NCBI GenBank assembly: GCA_034440615.1
Contig: JAOTOM010003986.1
Coordinates: forward strand, 62,001-126,000
Direction of reading: 5' to 3'
Origin: Ashinkailepas kermadecensis
Lineage: Eukaryota > Arthropoda > Thecostraca > Neolepadidae
DNA: 64,000 nucleotides
Positions 11,152 to 23,740 of this stretch are shown in pieces. The notes under the pieces are model-generated. The model did no database searches, had not been told where the DNA came from, and saw nothing but the letters and a program-made list of their open reading frames with translations. The position numbers were made by a program, and so were the translations under genes. Each line of letters opens with the position of its first letter. Position 1 is the first letter of the stretch.

Positions 11152-11393
11152 CTGTTGTTGTTTTTTTTATTCTTGGGGGGGGGGGGGATTTCAGCCACTT
11201 CGCAGAAGCACCAGTATGGAGCCAATAGGGGAACTACCAAACGGTGTGGAAACTTCCTCATTGGAAACGGAATTGTATGCATTTTTAATATCAGCCGAAG
11301 AACAACGCAGCACAGAAGTGCCGCACGTAGGACTCGCAGCGATGGGCGCTATATGATCAACATGGTCAATGCGCCCTAAAGCCCATATAACTA
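11152..11393 (+). mobile_element. Short retroelement ending in the LINE-type 3' hairpin
   Basis: Ends with gatgggcgctatatgatcaa and the hairpin partner gcgccc at about 11371-11376, then cccatataactaac. The upstream ~190 bp match no ORF2 sequence in the window. A possible 7-bp direct repeat, acaggac, lies at 11145-11151 and 11394-11400. A T9 run and a G13 run lie near its 5' end (11160-11188). It is either a LINE truncated within a different 3' UTR or a SINE-like element. Confidence 0.55.
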
Positions 11394-11970
11394 ACAGGAC
11401 ACTCAGCAGAAGGGTGTACACGCAGTAGAAGCCGAAGCGTCAACACCGGATGGACGAACCCTTGGCAGCGCAAAGCAACAGGTGTAAATACTTAACATCA
11501 GCATTAACAATGCATTCTGAATGCGCCTCACACTTGCTGGTTTTAGCGAGGACTTGCGATTGCTGACTTGAGCTGCATCAGCACCAGCAAATCCTAGTGT
11601 TTCTCGTATGAATACCAACCGCCATCTTCCTTCAATATAACCTCTGATCTGAATCGCATGCTAACTCAAACAATGGGACGATTCACTAATACTCGGTACT
11701 GATGGCAACCGGACTGAGCGTTATCTGGAGCCCACATGGAGCAACTTCAGGCCGATTATGGTCCTCGTGAAGCTCAAACAGACCGCACTCAGCCTGCGTC
11801 GGTGCGATTTTTATTCGTTTCAGCGCCGACTCGCGGCTGCAGCGTGCGGCGAACCGACCAAATATAGGCCAAGGCCACTCGACGGCCTCGGCTGCTGCAA
11901 GTACAGCCATGTCGAATGCTATTCGATATTGGTATCTGTATCTGTGCTGGCGCTGATGAAAAGCGGTGAG
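11394..11970. other. No gene recognised
   Basis: Only short overlapping frames on both strands; no domain or repeat recognised. Confidence 0.35.
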
Positions 11971-11974
11971 TTCG

Positions 11975-12045
11975 CCGAACCCGACCGACCAGCCGCCGCC
12001 ACCATGCCGGGCGCCGAACCCGACCAGCTGCCGCAGTGTTAAAAT
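11975..12045. repeat. Two units of the ~36-bp GCCGAACCCGACCAG repeat
   Basis: Contains gccgaacccgaccagctgcc, the same core as the larger block at 12483-12650. The two blocks lie about 450 bp apart. Confidence 0.7.
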
Positions 12046-12482
12046 AATGATTTCTCGTTAGGTGTGAGATGTCGAAACGATTACAGCATGATGTCGAAAT
12101 TGACATGGAAATGATGCCGTTAAAATTTTGTTCAGTTCTGCAAACACAGTTTTGAGAAAATCGTGTACATGTCACTTTCCCGCTTTGCGTGTTTCGAGAG
12201 GTACCTAATTTGAGGACATTGATATCAACGATAACAATACGAACACCTATGCTGCAAGATGGTATTGTACATCATAGCATATCATAGATGATCCCTTCAC
12301 CTGGAATTGCGCTGCATGATGTTCGTTATCACGATCCCGGTTCCATCATGGTGGGCATAATCATGATACTTGTACAATTAGAAGCCAGGAATGAATACTT
12401 CACGAACATGTAACAAAAAGCATGATGTCGATAATCCTTTGGGAAGGATGTCGTTTCAGTGTCCAGTAAGTGGTATACCACA

Positions 12483-12650
12483 CCGGGCACCACACCGGGC
12501 GCCGAACACAACCAGCTGCCGCCACCAGACCAGGCTCCGAACCCGAGCAGCTGCCGTCACCACACTGGGCGCCGAACCCGACCAGCTGCCGCCACCACAC
12601 CGGGCGCTGAACCCGAGCAGCTGCCGCCACCAGACCGGGCGCCGCCTGTA
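12483..12650. repeat. ~36-bp minisatellite, about 4.5 units
   Basis: Tandem units of the type gccgaacccgaccagctgcc followed by gccaccacaccgg. The ORFs across it on both strands are repeat translations and are not annotated as genes. Confidence 0.85.
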
Positions 12651-13324
12651 GGGCCACCGATGGAGGCAGCTCAGCTGGGCCGGAACAGGGTATGTATCAT
12701 GACGAACATTGTCGAGAGTCCCGTGGTCTCAAGGCAGTCCATGGCTTCGGCTCGACGGACGAAGTGTTCGGCCCGGCCTGGCCGCGGAAGTTAATGAGAA
12801 CCCAAAGTCATGGGTTCCCCATCGTGTTCGGCCCGCTCTCTTCATTCCCCTGAAGTCGTTAGCCGCGAATTGTACGTTTAAACAAAGGCCGACCCATCAC
12901 TGCAATCATGTACACAGAAGCAGTGGGTGGAGGTATGTGATGCACCGGGGTGGCACACGACAGTGATATGTGTCGTACCGGGGTGGTGACATTTTCTGCA
13001 GAACGTTTCGTAGCTAAAGGCGTTTAAGCATTTCATTACAGACAAGGTATCATCACAGGTAGGCATCAATCTTATGCATCAAGAAACAAATTCATAGATA
13101 CAATATGCGGCCTTTGTTTTCCTTTGGTTCATGTCGTTTTGCAATTTAAGGGGAATTGTTCGAATACGATTGTATGACTAGGTTTCCATTTCGGGCTCAG
13201 TCTATATGTTTTTCACCCACGTTGACCCACTGACCCATGGACCACGAGGCGAATTCCCTGAGCCTGATGTGCTCCATGTACGCCAGATGTAACTCGTTAG
13301 TTGTACACATCGGCTAGCTGCGAA
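12651..13324. other. No gene recognised
   Basis: Spacer between two minisatellites. A local repeat of tgcaccggggtggca / tcgtaccggggtggtga occurs at about 12940-12990. No convincing exon was found. Confidence 0.35.
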
Positions 13325-14830
13325 CTGCGGTCCGAGGACAAGACCCACGGACAGCCAGTGTCGGGCGGTCACAGGACACGACCCACGGACAGTCCGAGTG
13401 TCGGCCGGTCACAGGACACGACCAACGGACAGCCAGTGTCGGACGGTCACAGGACACGACCCACGGACAGCCAGTGTCGGCCGGTCACAGGACGCGACCA
13501 ACGGACAGCCAGTGTCGGACGGTCACAGGACACGACCCACGGACAGCCAGTGTCGGGCGGTCACAGGACACGACCCACGGACAGTCCAGTGTCGGCCGGT
13601 CACAGGACACGACCCACGGACAGTCCGAGTGTCGGGCGGTCACAGGAAACGACCCACGGACAGTGTCGGGCGGTCACAGGACACGGACAGCCAGTGTCGG
13701 GCGGTCACAGGACACGACCCATGGACAGCCAGTGTCGGGCGGTCACAGGACACGACCCACGGACAGCCAGTGTCGGGCGGTCACAGGACACGACCCACGG
13801 ACAGCCAGTGTCGGGCGGTCACAGGACACGACCCACGGACAGCCAGTGTCGGGCGGTCACAGGACACGACCCACGGACAGCCAGTGTCGGGCGGTCACAG
13901 GACACGACCCACGGACAGTCCGAGTGTCGGCCGGTCACAGGACACGACCCACGGACAGCCAGTGTCGGGCGGTCACAGGACACGACCCACGGACAGCCAG
14001 TGTCGGGCGGTCACAGGACACGACCCACGGAAGGGGGCACAGGTCACGACCCACGGACAGTCCGAGTGTCGGGCGGTCACAGGACACGACCCACGGACAG
14101 TCCGAGTGTCGGGCGGTCACAGGACACGACCCACGGACGCCAGTGTGCACAGGACACGACCCACGGACAGCCAGTGTCGGGCGGTCACAGGACACGACCC
14201 ACGGACAGTCCGAGTGTCGGGCGGTCACAGGACACGACCCACGGACAGCCAGTGTCGGGCGGTCACAGGACACGACCCACGGACAGCCAGTGTCGGGCGG
14301 TCACAGGACACGACCCACGGACAGTGTCGGGCGGTCACAGGACACGACCCACGGACAGCCAGTGTCGGGCGGTCACAGGACGCGACCCACGGACAGTCCG
14401 AGTGTCGGGCGGTCACAGGACACGACCCACGGACAGCCAGTGTCGGGCGATCACAGGACACGACCCACGGACAGCCAGTGTCGGGCGGTCACAGGACACG
14501 ATCCACGGACAGTCCGAGTGTCGGGCGGTCACAGGACGCGACCCACGGACAGAGTGTCGGGCGGTCACAGGACACGACCCACGGACAGCCAGGACACGAC
14601 CCACGGACAGCCAGTGTCGGGCGGTCACAGGACACGACCCACGGACAGCCAGTGTCGGGCGGTCACAGGACACGACCCACGGACAGCCAGTGTCGGGCGG
14701 TCACAGGACACGACCCACGGACAGTCCGAGTGTCGGGCGGTCACAGGACACGACCCACGGACAGCCAGTGTCGGGCGGTCACAGGACACGACCTACGGAC
14801 AGTCCGAGTGTCGGCCGGTCCGTTATCTCA
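13325..14830. repeat. 38/40-bp minisatellite, ~39 units
   Basis: Tandem array with core cagtgtcgggcggtcacagg followed by acacgacccacgga. Two unit classes alternate irregularly: 38 bp (gacagCCagtgtcgg) and 40 bp (gacagTCCGagtgtcgg). Several units carry deletions (13660-13690, 14025-14050, 14135-14160, 14585-14600). Since 38 and 40 are not multiples of 3 and the unit has no stops, all three forward frames stay open for 460-530 codons. These ORFs are artefacts. Confidence 0.97.
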
Positions 14831-15189
14831 GTGGATGGAAGTGCGTTGGTGGCCGTGGCTGACGAAGACCATGGCTATCACAGGTTTCCAATGTGAATTA
14901 AGACGCACAAGATAGTAGTTGATTTATCTATTTTTTGACATTTTCGGGTGCGTCGACTACATGAAAATGTGGCGCCCATCTCAGGAGGAATTATTCTGGG
15001 CATATAATAACCAAGACCATATGCGGAAGTCCTTTGGTATCAACATCATCGCAGGAATCGCCGTGGCCAGCCCCAAGTTCCATGGCGAAACATCACGAGG
15101 CGAGCTAAGGACCCAGCTCACCAGCTTTGTTTCTCGCTACACACTTAATCAGAAAAGACACGGGCCGAGATAGGCGCCATCTGCCGGGC
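14831..15189. other. No gene; possible diverged minus-strand LINE tail
   Basis: On the minus strand, 14977 to 14946 could form the same kind of hairpin as the LINE tails (gggcgc ... gcaccc, 32 nt overall with one G-U pair). The sequence after it is AT-rich but lacks a clear AACT/AACC repeat, so this is a weak match. Nothing else was seen. Confidence 0.25.
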
Positions 15190-15312
15190 CAACTGGAGGA
15201 GATGTGGCACATACCAACGGATGTGTGACACAAACCAGCGGAGATGTGGCATTGTGGCATAGACCAGCGGAGATGTAGCACAGGCCAGCGAAGATGTGAC
15301 ACATACCAGTAG
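15190..15312. repeat. Short tandem repeat, ~28-bp unit
   Basis: About four to five imperfect units containing accagcggagatgtggcaca. Confidence 0.75.
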
Positions 15313-16159
15313 ATGACGGCAACGCAGCTGCGAGAGACTGATCTGTCCCTGACGAACCTGGGACAACCTGACCTGACATGGAGTTCAGAGTGGTGGCGCC
15401 GGGCCGAGAGGACAAGTGAACTGAACTGCTTCTCCCAAACACGATTGCATCCAGCGCAACGAGTGCTAATCGCCAATTTATATATGCTATCTTCCCTTAT
15501 GCATTTGTTTTGGTTCTCGTAGTGTTCCCGCCAAGATCGGTACGTGTCCAGAGACGCCGGCATAATTCGTCCGAAGCCAGCTGTCTGTCACAGCGGGAAC
15601 TGGGAGGCCACGTCCACTGTCATCAGCACCCCCACCCTCCCCGGGTGACAGCTAAAGGTCACACATGACACAACACAGGCCGCCGGCACTCTCCGGTGGT
15701 CCTCGAAGCTCGCTACCGCGTCCTCCGGATGCTGAACGTCAACCAGATAGACAAGTGCTCCATGAAGCAGAACATAATAATGCAGATGTGAACGTGACAT
15801 GTGATCACTGCAAGCGGCATTCCAAACGGAACAGGCTCATTGCGGATTTCTCGGGTTGGCGAGGTCGGTTTGAGTTAGGAATAGGTGAATTACAAACGTG
15901 ACAAGACCTGGGAAGTTACGCTAAATTGTCCGCAGCCAGCATGCAACAGTTGCTGCATTTGACTGGTTCCGTTAACATTTCTAGGAATATTCAAACACGT
16001 TTGTTCACTTTTCCTCAGTGGACCCAAACTACCGCCATGCGCTGCTTACATTGGTCTTTGATGCTGGAATGCGGTGAAGGAGTGTCATTGCAGTGATACA
16101 CACCTGGCCCTTTGTGACACGATGCTGCTGCTCATACGGCTGTTGAACGGCGTCGTGTT
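15313..16159. other. No gene recognised
   Basis: Short frames on both strands without recognisable domains or splice structure. Confidence 0.35.
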
Positions 16160-16475
16160 GTCAGTTGTGCAGTTTGTCATGCTGACGCGCATTAGTGATG
16201 TCAGTTGTGCAGTATGATATAATCCAGTATGTCATGCTGACGCTTATTAGTGTTGTCAGTTGTGCAGTATGCCATAACTTAGTATGTCATGCTGTGACTC
16301 GCATTATTGTTGTCAGTTTGTAGTATGCGATGTCAGTATGTCATGCTGACGCTCATTAGTGTTGTCAGTTGTGCAGTATGCCATAACCCAGTGTGTCATG
16401 CTGTGACTCGCATTAGTGTTGTCAGTTGTGCAGCATGCTGTAACCTGGTATTGTAGGCTGTGACGATCATTAGTA
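16160..16475. repeat. Tandem repeat, ~55-60-bp unit, 5-6 copies
   Basis: Units contain attagtgttgtcagttgtgc, agtatgccataac and agtatgtcatgctg, with indels between copies. AT-richer than the other arrays. Confidence 0.85.
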
Positions 16476-16797
16476 TTTACACTTAAAAATAAATGATTAT
16501 AAAAATTCACCGTTCAGCAGAATTTGCGATTTTCATTCTCAAAGGCTAAAAGTCATAGTGAATAGTAATGCCACCAAAAACAAAATTGATCAAGTTGCGA
16601 GACAGCAGTTTTCTTTGTTTTGTTGAGGTAAGCAATGCCGGACAATTTCATGTAATGTGTATTTGGAAATGTCTGGTAACTTCTTAAAGCTTTAGTGAAG
16701 TTTTACTTCACTTAGCCGGCCATAGGTCAGTGATCTTGAATTATCTGACCCTAACGTTTTCTGAGAAGTGCCAGATTGATGCAGGGAAAGGTTTGCA
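16476..16797. other. No gene recognised
   Basis: AT-rich unique sequence between a tandem repeat and the left 224-bp direct repeat. No start or splice signal stands out. Confidence 0.35.
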
Positions 16798-17021
16798 AAG
16801 TTTGGGCGCGCTGTCTGGCACCGTTATCCTGCTATCGCCGAAAAAAAACACGAGAGACGGGGATTCCCCCACCACAATTCCGGTCGAGCGAGGATTAAGT
16901 GCTAGTTTATATTGACCCTTGAATCAGAAAAGCACCATAAGAGAGAATAAACAAAATAAGTCGCCCGAAAGCCCTGCAGACCCCATTTTATTTGGGAAGG
17001 GAGCCCCTTAATTCTTGGCCC
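16798..17021. repeat. Left copy of a 224-bp direct repeat (hAT-end related)
   Basis: Over 90% identical by eye to 31897-32124. The shared block runs from aagtttgggcgcgctgtctg to ccccttaattcttggccc. In this copy it is followed at about 17028 by LINE ORF2. In the other copy it continues into a hAT-like terminus. The 60-aa frame inside it is present in both copies but has no recognised function. Confidence 0.85.
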
Positions 17022-17027
17022 TTAATT

Positions 17028-18109
17028 CTAGCAATTAGGACGCGGCGCCGTGCCCTGAAGCAATTTAAACGAAATAGCACCACCGACAATCTATTAGCTT
17101 TTCAGAAAGCCAGAGCAGCTGCACGTCGTACGATCCGGGAGGCAAAGAAGGTGTCATGGAGGGCGTATGTCAGCAAACTGACCCGCTCTGTACCATCGTC
17201 GCAGGTGTGGTCGCAAATCAAGCGTATTTCAGGTCAATTTCGGTCAACCCCACTGCCAACCCTACATGTGGATGGCCGGGTCGTTATGGAGCCACTCGAG
17301 GTCGCAAATATTATCGCTGGCACCCTTGCAGAATGCAGTACGAACGGCAACAACAACCCAATTTTTAGGGGACATAAAGCCTACTGCGAAGCCACGCCTG
17401 TACACTTTGAAACCCGGGACCCGTACTCCTACAACTTACCATTTACAATGACTGAGTTAATTTCAGCAATTGTTACCTTACCTTGTGTGTCCGAGGGACC
17501 GGACAACGTGCATAATGAGATGTTCCGTCACCTTCCCTGAAACGCACTTGAAATACTACTCAGGACCTTCAACGCTGTTTGGAGCGGAGGTGAGTTTGGC
17601 GAGAAGCTACCATTGTCCCATTACTGAAACCCGGCAAGAGCGGTTTTGAACCCTTACACTATCGACCGATTTCGCTTACTTCATGCTTATGCAAGCTGAT
17701 GGAAAGGCTTTTAAACCTGCGTCTTACATGGTTCGTGGAGAAACAAAACTTTTTATGAATGCACAGTGTGGTTTTAGGAAGCACCGCTCTACAATTGACC
17801 ATGTTTTAAGATTGGATACGGAAATTCGAGCCAGTTTTGTGAAAAGGAGACACGTAGGTGCCGTGTTTTTCGACATCGAGGGTGCATATGATACCACATG
17901 GAGATACGGTATGGTTCTGAAGCTTTGGAATGCTGGAGTACACGGCCACATGGGCACTCACTTCGAAGATTTCTTTTGGCCCAGAAGACGTTTCGTGTAC
18001 GGGTTGGGAATGCCATGTCTGATACTTTCACCCAAGTGAACGGTGTTCCTCAAGGAAGTATTCTGAGCGTCGCACTGTTCGCAGTTATGATAAACGACGT
18101 TGCAGATGG
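17028..18109 (+). pseudogene. LINE ORF2 piece: RT N-terminal half
   Basis: Reads AIRTRRRALKQFKRN, RTIREAKKVSWRAYVSKLTR, TMTELISAIV, SEGPDNVHNEMFRHLP, then a stop at 17538-17540 and frame damage to about 17730. RT motifs follow: AQCGFRKHRSTIDHVLRLDT, VFFDIEGAYDTTWRYG (motif A with catalytic D) and, one frame over, GVPQGSILSVALFAVMINDV (motif B). It is cut at 18109 by the hAT-like element. Protein-level similarity to the other copies is clear; the copy is not functional. Confidence 0.88.
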
Positions 18110-19899
18110 CAGTGGCGTCGCCACGAAATTCTTCCAGGGGGGGCAATATTGAAGGGGGCCTCCTGCTCCCGAAAGGGGGCCTCCACTGTGTTAGGGCCTC
18201 CTATTGCTTTTTTAGGCTCTTAGTATGGTTCCAGAATGGGGAACATGGCTTCATATTGATGTCTTGTTTGTTCTTGGCATGGTGCATCATTTACGCAAAG
18301 CGCAATAGCAAGAATCATTTTTTGTTCCCTGAGAACTGAGCCATACCAGGGTATAAATAAGCAAACGTGCATAAATACGTCAGTGCCAAAACAAACCAAT
18401 ATCTTTATGCCTTATCCACGAGAAGAATCTTCCCGCTGGCCTCTAGATTACAGCGGGCTGGTGGGGCTGGTGCTGAGCATATCTTAAAGATATCTCCCAT
18501 TGATCAACCGATTTCTATGTCCACCAAGTTTAACTGAATATCGCTAGGTTCATCACTACCGTTAGTCATTCCCACCAGCTTGATCTCATAAACAAGCTTA
18601 AGCGATCATTTCTCAGTCCTAGGACGACAATTTCGCGAAGGTGACAACGAGAGGTGGATTGAATTGGTTTTCTGATCGTCACCTTAGGATTTTTTATTTA
18701 TTTATAACATTTGGTGCTGGCTGCAAGGCACTTGGCACAGAAGCTAAAGTCATAAATCCTCCGCGAATAAATTCACGGCAAGAACAAGCATTGAACAACA
18801 ATGCATCCATGGCAATGCAACACTGTAACAATGACAATGCAACAATGTAACAATGACAATGCACGAATAATGCAAAACCTTCAAATTCCACGCCGTCACG
18901 CCCATGGTTTTCACTCTGCTGTACCGTTTTGTAAATTATGTCGTTGAGAAGGTATTGAAGCTGGGAAGCTCTAATCATACAGGCTGTAATCACAGAAGAC
19001 AAGTTTGTAGGAAGAAAATACATTTGAAAACTTCATTTCTCCCATTTAATATCTGGCATCGGTGTTGTTTTGTATGCTTGTGAGGGGGAATTTCCCCCCT
19101 CAATGTTGGCTTTGCTCCATGTGCGTATGCTTCTGAAAATTATTGGTGGACCAGTGACCTACCTATATTTGCGTCAAGGGGAGGGAGGCAAACGTATTTG
19201 GAGTGGTCCACCTACTCAATAAAAAGTCTTCCGATTTCGACCACTATTTTGTCAAAGGGGACCTTTTTATATAAAATAATTAGTGACCAACTAAATTATC
19301 CTGTCGAGGGGCCTAATCTACCACTATCTTTTCTCATTCGTCGGATTTCAACCCTGGCTCCCCCACCCTGTTCGAATGTATTCTTTTGGTATCCCTTGAT
19401 AAGTCACCTGAAATTACACCTACACAGAATCACCCACTGCTGAAATTACACCTACACAGATCACTTTAAAATGTAAAATTTACCAATTTGAGACATTCCA
19501 GTTCATAGTGCCCGGTCGCCACGACGCCAACGTTAGTGCATGTGCACACCCATCTTGCGCATTCGTGCATTCGCCACACTTCGTGCGATGCTACGGATTC
19601 TGCTGGGCCTCCTACGCTTTGCTAATTGCTGCCACATGATAGACTTGCGCCTTATCTGACGTGATGAAATACTTTGTATGGGTGTTCGCTGCGAAAATTC
19701 GATTAATTATATTCGATCATTAGTTCCCTACTTCCCATATTTTATGATGAAGAAATGCGGATACCCGCTGAGCTTGATGCACCTCATATCTTTGATTAAA
19801 CATGCTTCCAGGTTGGCTACCGAACCGAGGCCCCGCCTGAGTGTACTTCTTTGGACCCGTTTCGTATTTCTTCGTCTACGGATGTGTCTTAGGGCTCCA

Positions 19900-20995
19900 A
19901 TCCATTTTTGTTCGAGGCCCAACGCATTTTCGAAACCCCTGCTCGTTTTAGGGTTTGTTGCTTCTTTGTGCACCGATGATTTTTCTTAGTTGTCGGGGCG
20001 CTTTCAATGATCTCAATGTATTTATTTAGTGCCCGGTATTTTTGTTCGTTCTGTGACCATGTTGCTTATTGCGACCCCAGCCTCTTTTCAGGCCCTTGTG
20101 CGGTCGCATGGCCCCTGTGTGCCTTGAGAGCTTCCGGTGTTTTTTTCTGTGTTTTTTTAGAGTTCCCGCTATATTTATTTAGGGCTGCAACGTATGTTTT
20201 TAGGGCCCTGTCGCTTTTTGCGAGACTGCGCTTTGAAGGGCCAGTTACATTTTCGGTCCCCGATGTGCTCTTAGGGTCCCGCTGTGTTTATTTGGGGCTT
20301 CTGACGCATATTTGTGGGGCCCAGTACGATTTTGGGTCTTCGGTGCGATATTTCTGGGTCTTAGCGCAACTTATCGCGCCCAGGCGTGTGGTTCCGGGGA
20401 CCCAACGCCAGTTATCTGGGCTCAACGCGATTTTTGTGGACCTCTTCTGAATTTTCTTTAAATTCCGAATCTCGGCCTGATTTTTCGAGTCCCTGGCACC
20501 ATGTTTTTCCATCTCACCTCGAGTTTCTTCGACCTCCGGTATGTTTTTCGATGCCGTACGCGATTTGTCAAGGCATCGGATGATATGTTCGGTGCTCCAG
20601 AACCATTTTCCTGACCCGGACTTTTTTTTTGGAATTCCTCCTTATTTTGGAGGGCTCCGGCTTTCTTTTCCGGATACCGATGCGACTTTGGGGGTCACAC
20701 GGTGCTTATGTGGAGCCCTAGACGCCAATTGTTGGCAGCCCCGAAGTGAATTTTTGATGCCCTGACCAAATTTGTGGTACTACCGATGGGAATTGTGGGT
20801 CCGAGCGCGATATTTGGTGGGACCGCTTCGCGTTTGCGGGGCGCGTTGTAGTTAGCTGTGGCCCCAACGCGATCTTGGCGGTTCCTGTTGCAGATTTTCG
20901 GGCCTCGGAGCGAGTTTTCCGGGGCCCGCCGTATTTACTTGGAGCCCCTACGCGAATTCTGGTGGACCGGCGCGAATTTGTGTGGCCCCAGCGCG
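19900..20995. repeat. Degenerate ~27-31-bp repeat block inside the hAT-like element
   Basis: Recurring pattern of a G/C-rich core (ggggcccc-like, often with acgcgat) followed by a T-rich stretch, for example acgcatatttgtggggccca and gtgcgatatttctgggtctt. The units are strongly diverged. The same block occurs in the second element at 39.5-40.5 kb, and inverted at 38.3-39.0 kb. Confidence 0.7.
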
Positions 20996-21269
20996 ACTTT
21001 TGGTGGCCTCGGCTCGATTCTTGGGAGCATATCCCTCTTAGGAGGGAGGGGGCATTTGCCCCCTTGATATTTTGATATTTTGATATTTGATGCCACTGCG
21101 GCCACCGAAGGAGTTATTTTTTTTCAGCCGATGGCACCTTTCGGAGTATAAAAGCCCTCCGGGTAATTTTTGCCCGAACTGTTCTTAATTTCCCGGTGAT
21201 GGGGTCCATTCGATCGAGTCTCGGTGTGAACTTTTGGACATCGAGTTCTATTTTTTTTAAAGGTCTTGA

Positions 21270-23740
21270 TGTGCTAGCCTCCTTGACAATCCTGTAGGCC
21301 TCCTTTGCAATCCAGGGGGCCTCCTTGATAATCCTGTGGGCCTCCTTGATAATCCTGTGGGCCTCCTTTGCAATCCTGAGGGCCTCCTTTGCAATCCTGG
21401 AGGCCTCCTTGACAATTCTGTAGGCCTCCTTTGCAATCATGGGGTCTCCTTTATAATCACGGGAGCCTCCTTTGCAATCCGGGGGCTTCCTTTGCAATCA
21501 TGGAGGCCTCCTTTGCGATCCTGGGGTCTCCTTTGCAATCCTGGGGCCTCCTTTGCAATCCTGTGGGCCTCCTTTGCAATCCTGGGGCCTCCTTGATAAT
21601 CCTGTGGGCCTCCTTTGCAATCCTGGAGGCCTCCTTGACAATCCCGTGGGCCTCCTTTGCAATCCTGGGGGCCTCCTTTGTAATCCTGTGGGCCTTTGCA
21701 ATCCTGGGGGCCTCCTTTGCAATCATGGGGCCTCCTTTGTAATCACGGGAGCCTCCTTTGCAATCCTGGGGGCCTCCTTTGCAATCCTGGAGGCCTCCTG
21801 TGCGATCCTGGGGGCCTCCTTTGCGATCCTGGGGGCCTCCTTTGCAATCCTGGAGTCCTTTGCAATCATTTGGGCCTCCTTTGCAATCCTGGGTGCCTCC
21901 TTTGCAATCATGAGGGCTTCCTTTGCAATCATGAGGGCCTCCTTTGCAATCCTGGAGTTTTTGCAATCCTTGGGGCCTCCCTTGCAATCCTGGGGGCCTC
22001 CCTTGCAATCCTGGGGGCCTCCTTTGCAATCCTAGGGGCCTCCTTTGCAATCATGGGGCCTCCATTGCAATCATTGGGGCCTCCTTTGTAATCACAGGGG
22101 CCTCCTTTGCAATCCTGGAGGCCTCCTTTGCAATCATGTGGGCCTCCTTTGCAATCCTGGGGCCTCCTTTGCAATCCTGAGGGAATCCTTTGCAATCCTG
22201 GGGGCCTCCTTTACAATCCTGGGGGCCTCATTTGCAATCCCGGGGGGCCTCCTTCGCTAGCCTGGAGGCATCCTTCGCAATCCTGGGGGGTGTCCTTTGC
22301 AATCCTGAGGGCCTCCTTTGCAATCATGGGGGCCTCCTTTGCAATCATGGGGGCCTCCTTTGCAATCCTGGAGTCCTTTGCAATCCTGGTGGCCTCCTTT
22401 GCAATCCTGGGGCCCTCTTTTGTAATCCTGTGGGCCATTACAATCCTGGGGGCCTCCTTTGTAATCCTGGGGCCTCCTTCGCAATCCTGTGGGCCTCCTT
22501 TGCAATCCTGGGGTCTCCTTTGCAATCCTGGGGCCTCCTTTGCAATCATGGGGCCTCCTTTTCAATCCTGAGGGCCTCCTTCGCTAGCCTGGAGGCATCC
22601 TTCGCAATCCTGGGGGGTCTACTTTGCAATCATGGGGCCTCCTTTGCAATCATGGGGGCCTCCTTTGCAATCCTGAGGGCCTCCTTTGCAATCCTGGAGA
22701 CCTTTGCAATCCTGGGGGCCTCCTTTGCAATCCTGGGGGCCTCCTTTGCAATCCTTGGGCCTCCTTTACAATCCTGGGGGCCTCCTTCGCAATCCTGGGG
22801 CCTCCTTTGCAATCCTGGGGGCCTCCTTTGCTATCATGGGGCCTCCTTTGCAATCCTGAGGGCCTTCTTTGCAATCCTGGGGGCCTCCTTTACAATCCTG
22901 GGGCCTCATTTGCAATCCTGGGGGCCTCCTTCGCTAGCCTGGAGGCATCCTTCGCAATCCTGGGGGTGTCCTTTGCAATCCTGGGGGCCTCCTTTGCAAT
23001 CCTGGAGACCTTTGCAATCCTGGGGGCCTCCTTTGCAATCCTGGGGCCTCCTTTGCAATCCTGGGGCCTCCTTTGCAATCCTGGGTGGGCCTCCTTCGCA
23101 ATCCTGAGGCCTCCTTTGCAATCCTGGGGGCCTCCTTTACAATCCTGGGGCCTCATTTGCAATCCTGGGGGCCTCCTTCGCTAGCCTGGAGGCATCCTTC
23201 GCAATCCTGGGGGTGTCCTTTGCAATCCTGGGGGCCTCCTTTGCAATCATGGAGCCTCCTTTGCAATACGGGGGGCCTCCTTTGCTAGCCTGGAGGAATC
23301 CTTCGCTAGCCTGGAGGCATCCTTCGCAATCCTGGGGTCTACCTTGCAATCATGGGGCCTCCTTTGCAATCATGGGGGCCTCCTTTGCAATCCTGAGGGC
23401 CTCCTTTGCAATCCTGGAGACCTTTGCAATCCTGGGGGCCTCCTTTGCAATCCTGGGGCCTCCTTTGCAATCCTGGGGCCTCCTTTGCAATCCTGGGTGG
23501 GCCTCCTTCGCAATCCTGAGGCCTCCTTTGCAATCCTGGGGGCCTCCTTTGCAATCCTGGGGGCCTCCTTCGTAATCACGGGGGCCTCCTTTGCAATCCT
23601 GGGGGCCTCCTTTGCAATCCTGGAGGCCTTCTTTGCAATCCTGGGGTCTCCTTTACAATCCTGGGGCCCTCCTTTGTAATCACGGGGGCCTCCTTTGCAA
23701 TCCTGGGGTCTCCTTTGCATTCCTGGGGGCCTCCGTGCCA
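21270..23740. repeat. 21-bp minisatellite, ~115 units, with higher-order structure
   Basis: Array of ggcctcctttgcaatcctgg-type units (20-22 bp). A distinctive marker, ccttcgctagcctggaggca, recurs near 22252, 22578, 22929, 23169 and 23300, so blocks of several units have been copied together. As 21 bp is seven codons, long repetitive ORFs appear on both strands (up to 305 codons). These are not credible genes. Confidence 0.95.

Noticed and set aside
13325..14830. CRISPR array
   Set aside because: Units are contiguous tandem repeats without unique spacers, there are no cas genes, and the context is eukaryotic.
13301..14915. Three overlapping ORFs of 460-531 codons
   Set aside because: They are translations of a 38/40-bp minisatellite whose unit has no stop in any forward frame. 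No unique sequence supports a protein.
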